A stretch of 64,000 nt of DNA, taken from positions 1-64,000 of the forward strand of contig QHVB01000030.1 of NCBI GenBank assembly GCA_003222195.1, read 5' to 3'. Source of the DNA: Gemmatimonadota bacterium (GTDB lineage: Bacteria; Gemmatimonadota; Gemmatimonadetes; Gemmatimonadales; GWC2-71-9). This document shows positions 61,281 to 64,000 of the stretch, in pieces. The notes under the pieces were generated by a model. That model did no database searches and was not told the DNA's origin. It saw only the letters and a list, made by a program, of their open reading frames with translations. Position 1 is the first letter of the stretch, and the number at the start of each line of letters is the position of its first letter. A program made the translations under genes and the position numbers.

Positions 61281-61801
61281 CAGCGGCTGAGGCCGGCGTA
61301 GCCTCCTCTATAGTAGAGGAGCGGCCGCCGGTCGCTGACGTCTCCGCCGACGACGAGGCCGAGGAACACGGTGTGATCGCCGGCCGCCATCGCGCTGCGC
61401 TTTTCGCACTCGATGTGGGCGACGACGCCCTCGATGACAATCCCGCGATCGTTTTCGCGGTAGCTCACACCGCGAAAACGATCCTGCTCCTCTGCGGCGA
61501 AGCGCCGCGACAGCGCCTCCTGATCGGCCGAAAGAATGTTGAGCACGAAGTGCGTGCCACTCTCCAGTGCCGCATGCATGTCGTGCGTTTTGTCCACGGA
61601 GACGAGGATGAGCGGCGGATCGAGCGAGACCGACGCGACCGAGCTGGCCGTCATGCCGATGGGATCGCCTTTCGGCGTGCGGCTGGTCAGCACGGTGACG
61701 CCCGTGGCGAAGCGGCCGAGCAGCTGGCGGAACAGCGGCGGCTCGACGCCACTGCCGCCCCCCCCGCCCCCCCCGCCCCCCCCGCCCCCTCGCGGGGTCA
61801 A
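61280..61801 (-). CDS. Flavin reductase-like protein with polyglycine start
   Basis: 173 residues from a TTG overlapping the preceding stop (TTGA). FRQLLGRFATGVTVLTS, GMTASSVASVSLDPPLIL and AGDHTVFLGLVVGGD are typical of FMN-binding reductases that supply reduced flavin to a monooxygenase. Residues 5-16 are twelve glycines from a 9-bp C-rich repeat. There is no other start between the stop and the conserved FRQLL, so the glycines are probably translated. The start remains uncertain. Confidence 0.82.
   Translation of the reverse strand: MTPRGGGGGGGGGGGGSGVEPPLFRQLLGRFATGVTVLTSRTPKGDPIGMTASSVASVSLDPPLILVSVDKTHDMHAALESGTHFVLNILSADQEALSRRFAAEEQDRFRGVSYRENDRGIVIEGVVAHIECEKRSAMAAGDHTVFLGLVVGGDVSDRRPLLYYRGGYAGLSR
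61758..61789. repeat. C8G minisatellite encoding polyglycine
   Basis: Three runs of eight C separated by single G, then five C. The period is 9 bp, so unit gain or loss keeps the flavin-reductase frame, whereas slippage inside a run breaks it. Confidence 0.9.
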
Positions 61802-62976
61802 AGGACGAGACTCGCGAGCACGCCCGGAGCCAGCGCGGCACGCGCGGGAATACAGTTGCCGGTGGCCCGGACGAGCAGGTCGGCGAGCTCCGGGCGCCGG
61901 ATCAACCGTCCGACGACGCGCTCGATCAATGCCGGCCATCCCACGGCGACACCGATGATCCGCTCGAGCAGCCATTTGCCCGTGAACTCACGCAGCCGGG
62001 CGCGCGCGTATTGCCGCAGATCGGCGCCCGTCGCCAGCGAGTCCAGAATCGCGGCGGCCGCGAGCTCCGCGCCGCGCAGCGCGCTGTAGATGCCCTGGCC
62101 CGTGAAGGGATCGAAGAAGTCGGCGGCATCGCCGACGAGCAGCGCGCCGTCGCCTGCCGGCTGTCGCGACCAGCGCGCAAACGGTCCGGTGGCGAGCACG
62201 CGCCGGACGATGCGCGTCGGGTCGAAGCGTCCGGCGACACCCGGAAAGCGATTCAGCTCGTCGAAGAACCGCTCGCCGCGGTGTGCCTGGTCGAGGGGCA
62301 GCACGAGCGCGACCGTCGTGACGCCGGAGCCGATCGGCCCGAGCCCGACATAGCCGGGCCGTCCCACGTGCATTTCGCCGAGGTCGTTCACGTCGCGCGC
62401 ATCCGCGACGTGCGCGGTGAACGCGACTCGGTAGGGCGCCGTACGAAAAACCTTACCCAGGCGACGCGCGACAATCGAGCGTAACCCGTCGGCCCCCACA
62501 ACCACTCGCGCGCGAACCGCATCTCGCATCCCGCTTCTCGCATCCCGCGTGACGACGCCGCCAACGGTGCCGTACTGGTAGATGAGCTCTTCGACCTTCA
62601 CTCCTTCGCGCACCTCCGCTCCCGCGGCTTCCGCGGCATTTCGCAGGATCGTATCGAACGTCGACCGGGGAAGCGCAAAGCTGAACGTCTCGAACCGGCC
62701 AACGACGCCCGCGCCGCTCGGGGCGACCACTTTCATTCCGGTCAGGTGCGCCGGCGCCGCGGCGATCACGGCCTCGAGGACGCCGTTGCCGAGGCGCTCG
62801 AGCACGCGGGTCGATTCGGGGCTGAGATATTCGGAGCAGGGCTTGTCGCGGGGAAAGCGGGCGCGGTCGAGGAGCAGGACACGCGCTCCCGCGCGCGCAA
62901 GCAGCAGCGCGGTTGCGGATCCCGCCGGGCCGGCGCCGGCAACGACCACATCCCAATGCGGCGAGCCGGTGCTCAC
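61798..62976 (-). CDS. Geranylgeranyl-reductase-type FAD oxidoreductase
   Basis: 392 residues from a GTG overlapping the DUF92 stop (GTGA). The FAD Rossmann motif VVVAGAGPAGSATALLLA, LLDRARFPRDKPCSEYLSP (Cys typical of this group) and GDAADFFDPFTGQGI are present. It reduces isoprenoid double bonds or hydroxylates. The flavin reductase beside it would suit a monooxygenase role. Confidence 0.9.
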   Translation of the reverse strand: MSTGSPHWDVVVAGAGPAGSATALLLARAGARVLLLDRARFPRDKPCSEYLSPESTRVLERLGNGVLEAVIAAAPAHLTGMKVVAPSGAGVVGRFETFSFALPRSTFDTILRNAAEAAGAEVREGVKVEELIYQYGTVGGVVTRDARSGMRDAVRARVVVGADGLRSIVARRLGKVFRTAPYRVAFTAHVADARDVNDLGEMHVGRPGYVGLGPIGSGVTTVALVLPLDQAHRGERFFDELNRFPGVAGRFDPTRIVRRVLATGPFARWSRQPAGDGALLVGDAADFFDPFTGQGIYSALRGAELAAAAILDSLATGADLRQYARARLREFTGKWLLERIIGVAVGWPALIERVVGRLIRRPELADLLVRATGNCIPARAALAPGVLASLVL

Positions 62977-63548
62977 GCGATGAGTCCCGCGCATGCGGCT
63001 CCAGTCAGGGTAGCCGCCAGGTTCACGGCGTCGTTGTCCACCCACCGGACGTTTCCTTGGACCGTCGCACCGAGCAGCGAGTCCACCAGCATTCCCGCGA
63101 CTCCCGCTGCTGCGATGACCAGCGCGCCCCGCTGTCCGAAGACGTACGACAGGCCGGCAATGAATCCCGCCCCCACGATTCCACCAGCGGTACCGAGCAG
63201 CGTCATACCGCCGTCCGTGCCGGGCGCGACGCGCCGCCCATTGGTGATGAGGCGAGGCGCGATCGGTGAATGCCTGCCGATCTCCGTGGCCCAGGTATCG
63301 GCGGTGGCGGCAGCGAGGGCACCGGCGAAAACGATCCAGCTGCCCGCGAGTGCTGCAAGTGCGGCGACGCCGCCGTTCGCGACGACTTGCCGAGCATTAC
63401 GTCCGCCGCCCTTCGCCGCCGTCGTTAGCAGGCTCGACGAAATGAAAAAGGCGAGGAGCAGCACGAATCCCCGCCAGCCGAGTCCCCAGATTGTCGCCAG
63501 GCCGACCGCGAGCGCCGCCGTGGCGCCCCGTCCGGTCAGCCATCTCAC
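62973..63548 (-). CDS. DUF92 (VTE6-like) membrane protein
   Basis: 191 residues from a GTG overlapping the anti-sigma stop (GTGA). Five or six membrane helices with GGRNARQVVANGG, AAATADTWATEIG, GTDGGMTLLGT and VDSLLGATVQG, all typical of the DUF92/VTE6 family. Plant VTE6 phosphorylates phytyl-phosphate, and the bacterial role is unproven. Together with the FAD reductase it hints at isoprenoid chain handling. Confidence 0.93.
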   Translation of the reverse strand: MRWLTGRGATAALAVGLATIWGLGWRGFVLLLAFFISSSLLTTAAKGGGRNARQVVANGGVAALAALAGSWIVFAGALAAATADTWATEIGRHSPIAPRLITNGRRVAPGTDGGMTLLGTAGGIVGAGFIAGLSYVFGQRGALVIAAAGVAGMLVDSLLGATVQGNVRWVDNDAVNLAATLTGAACAGLIA

Positions 63549-63769
63549 TCGCCGAATAGCTCCCGCAGGACGCGCTTCTTGAGCTCCGCCGGCGCGCCCT
63601 GCGCGCGGCACCGCGCCCGCAGGAACTTCAGGAACAGCTCCTCGAAGTCGTACTGCTCTCCGCACGGCGGGCAGTCCTCGAGATGCTCGCGAATTTCCCG
63701 CTCGAGCTCGGGCGTCAGCTCGCGGTCCAGAAATTCATAGAGGTGCTCGACACACTCGCGACAATTCAT
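63545..63769 (-). CDS. Zinc-binding anti-sigma factor
   Basis: 74 residues. [18 protein letters not shown] and [18 protein letters not shown] give the HxxxCxxC zinc motif of the RsrA/ChrR class (mycothiol-system type). Thiol oxidation normally frees the sigma factor. It overlaps the sigma gene by ATGA. Confidence 0.94.
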   Translation of the reverse strand: MNCRECVEHLYEFLDRELTPELEREIREHLEDCPPCGEQYDFEELFLKFLRARCRAQGAPAELKKRVLRELFGE

Positions 63770-64000
63770 GCAGGGCTTCCTTTGATGTATCCCATCTCGA
63801 CGGCGTAGTCGTAGAGCTTGCCTTGCAGCAACTGGCGCGCGCGAAACAGCCGCGACTTCACAGTCCCGACCGGGACTTGCAGAATGCCCGCGATCTCCTG
63901 ATACGACATCCCTTCGACATCGCTCAACACCAGTGTTTCGCGGAACGCCACCGGAAGCTGGTCGATCGCCCGGAGCACCTGATCATCCACGATCTTGTCG
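63766..64000 (-). CDS. ECF sigma factor, SigR/RpoE type (5' end beyond window)
   Basis: 78 C-terminal residues in view. They hold region 4: [48 protein letters not shown] in pattern, then [10 protein letters not shown]. The frame is open to the edge, so region 2 lies outside the window. It heads a seven-gene operon and likely controls it in response to thiol stress through the zinc anti-sigma factor. Confidence 0.93.
   Translation of the reverse strand, partial: DKIVDDQVLRAIDQLPVAFRETLVLSDVEGMSYQEIAGILQVPVGTVKSRLFRARQLLQGKLYDYAVEMGYIKGSPA

Overview
The window is a GC-rich, gene-dense bacterial chromosome segment with no rRNA, tRNA, CRISPR array, transposase or phage gene that I can see. Gene content suggests a free-living, aerobic or microaerophilic heterotroph with a Gram-negative envelope: secreted lipoproteins with clear lipoboxes, outer-membrane barrels (including a DUF5916 protein), a Bacteroidetes-style NagB-deacetylase fusion, a Ccm-type cytochrome c system, non-homologous end joining (Ku/LigD) and many two-component systems. 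My best guess is Gemmatimonadota or a close relative. This is inferred from gene content only, because no 16S or other marker lies in the window.

Layout. 1-2027: OmpR-type two-component pair (kinase cut by the left edge). 2140-8512: secreted MsrAB fusion, a small Arg-rich protein, a DUF5916 barrel, a HAD phosphatase and a subtilase lipoprotein. 8646-12723: proline dehydrogenase, 2-oxoacid:ferredoxin oxidoreductase (korAB) and a second small Arg-rich protein. 12753-17962: a coupled solute-binding lipoprotein, histidine kinase and NtrC-type activator, followed by a good sigma-54 promoter in front of a TPR lipoprotein. 17994-21826: an unknown protein, an unusual EF-P, tag and a DUF72 protein. 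21823-29847: DNA repair and general genes (ku, rhomboid-TPR, ligD, alpha/beta hydrolase, EVE, ACT, PEP mutase-like). 29844-32173: second OmpR pair. 32174-32462: possible small RNA and a palindromic repeat. 32463-39389: DUF1097, nagB fusion, a degenerate kinase-like protein, VOC protein, pruA and a HmuY-like protein. 39403-43542: small zinc and iron-sulfur proteins, a DUF255 lipoprotein, then a coupled ECF sigma factor, a membrane protein with a glycogen-binding-like domain, and a secreted protein. 43543-50706: argJ, TPR, DoxX, cyclic-nucleotide-binding protein, a phosphatidyltransferase run and a DsbA-like/VKOR disulfide pair. 50642-58820: acs, STAS, receiver protein, ccmABCD, TPR and hemDCB. 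58861-64000: aquaporin, then a seven-gene operon read right to left, in which every junction overlaps by 1-4 nt: ECF sigma, zinc anti-sigma, DUF92, FAD reductase, flavin reductase, SRPBCC protein, KAS II.

Two window-wide patterns stand out. First, many genes without a Shine-Dalgarno sequence carry a TAnnnT-like -10 hexamer at exactly -12 to -7 from the start codon, some with a TTG-type -35 box 17-18 bp further upstream. This implies frequent leaderless transcription. Second, a palindrome with core GGGCGCAGCA/TGCTGCGCCC recurs five times, four of them at convergent gene ends. Genes within runs are often coupled through ATGA, GTGA or TTGA overlaps. No gene-free stretch exceeds 300 bases. The longest are 32174-32462, which holds the small-RNA candidate and one palindrome, and 18708-18950, which holds the efp promoter.
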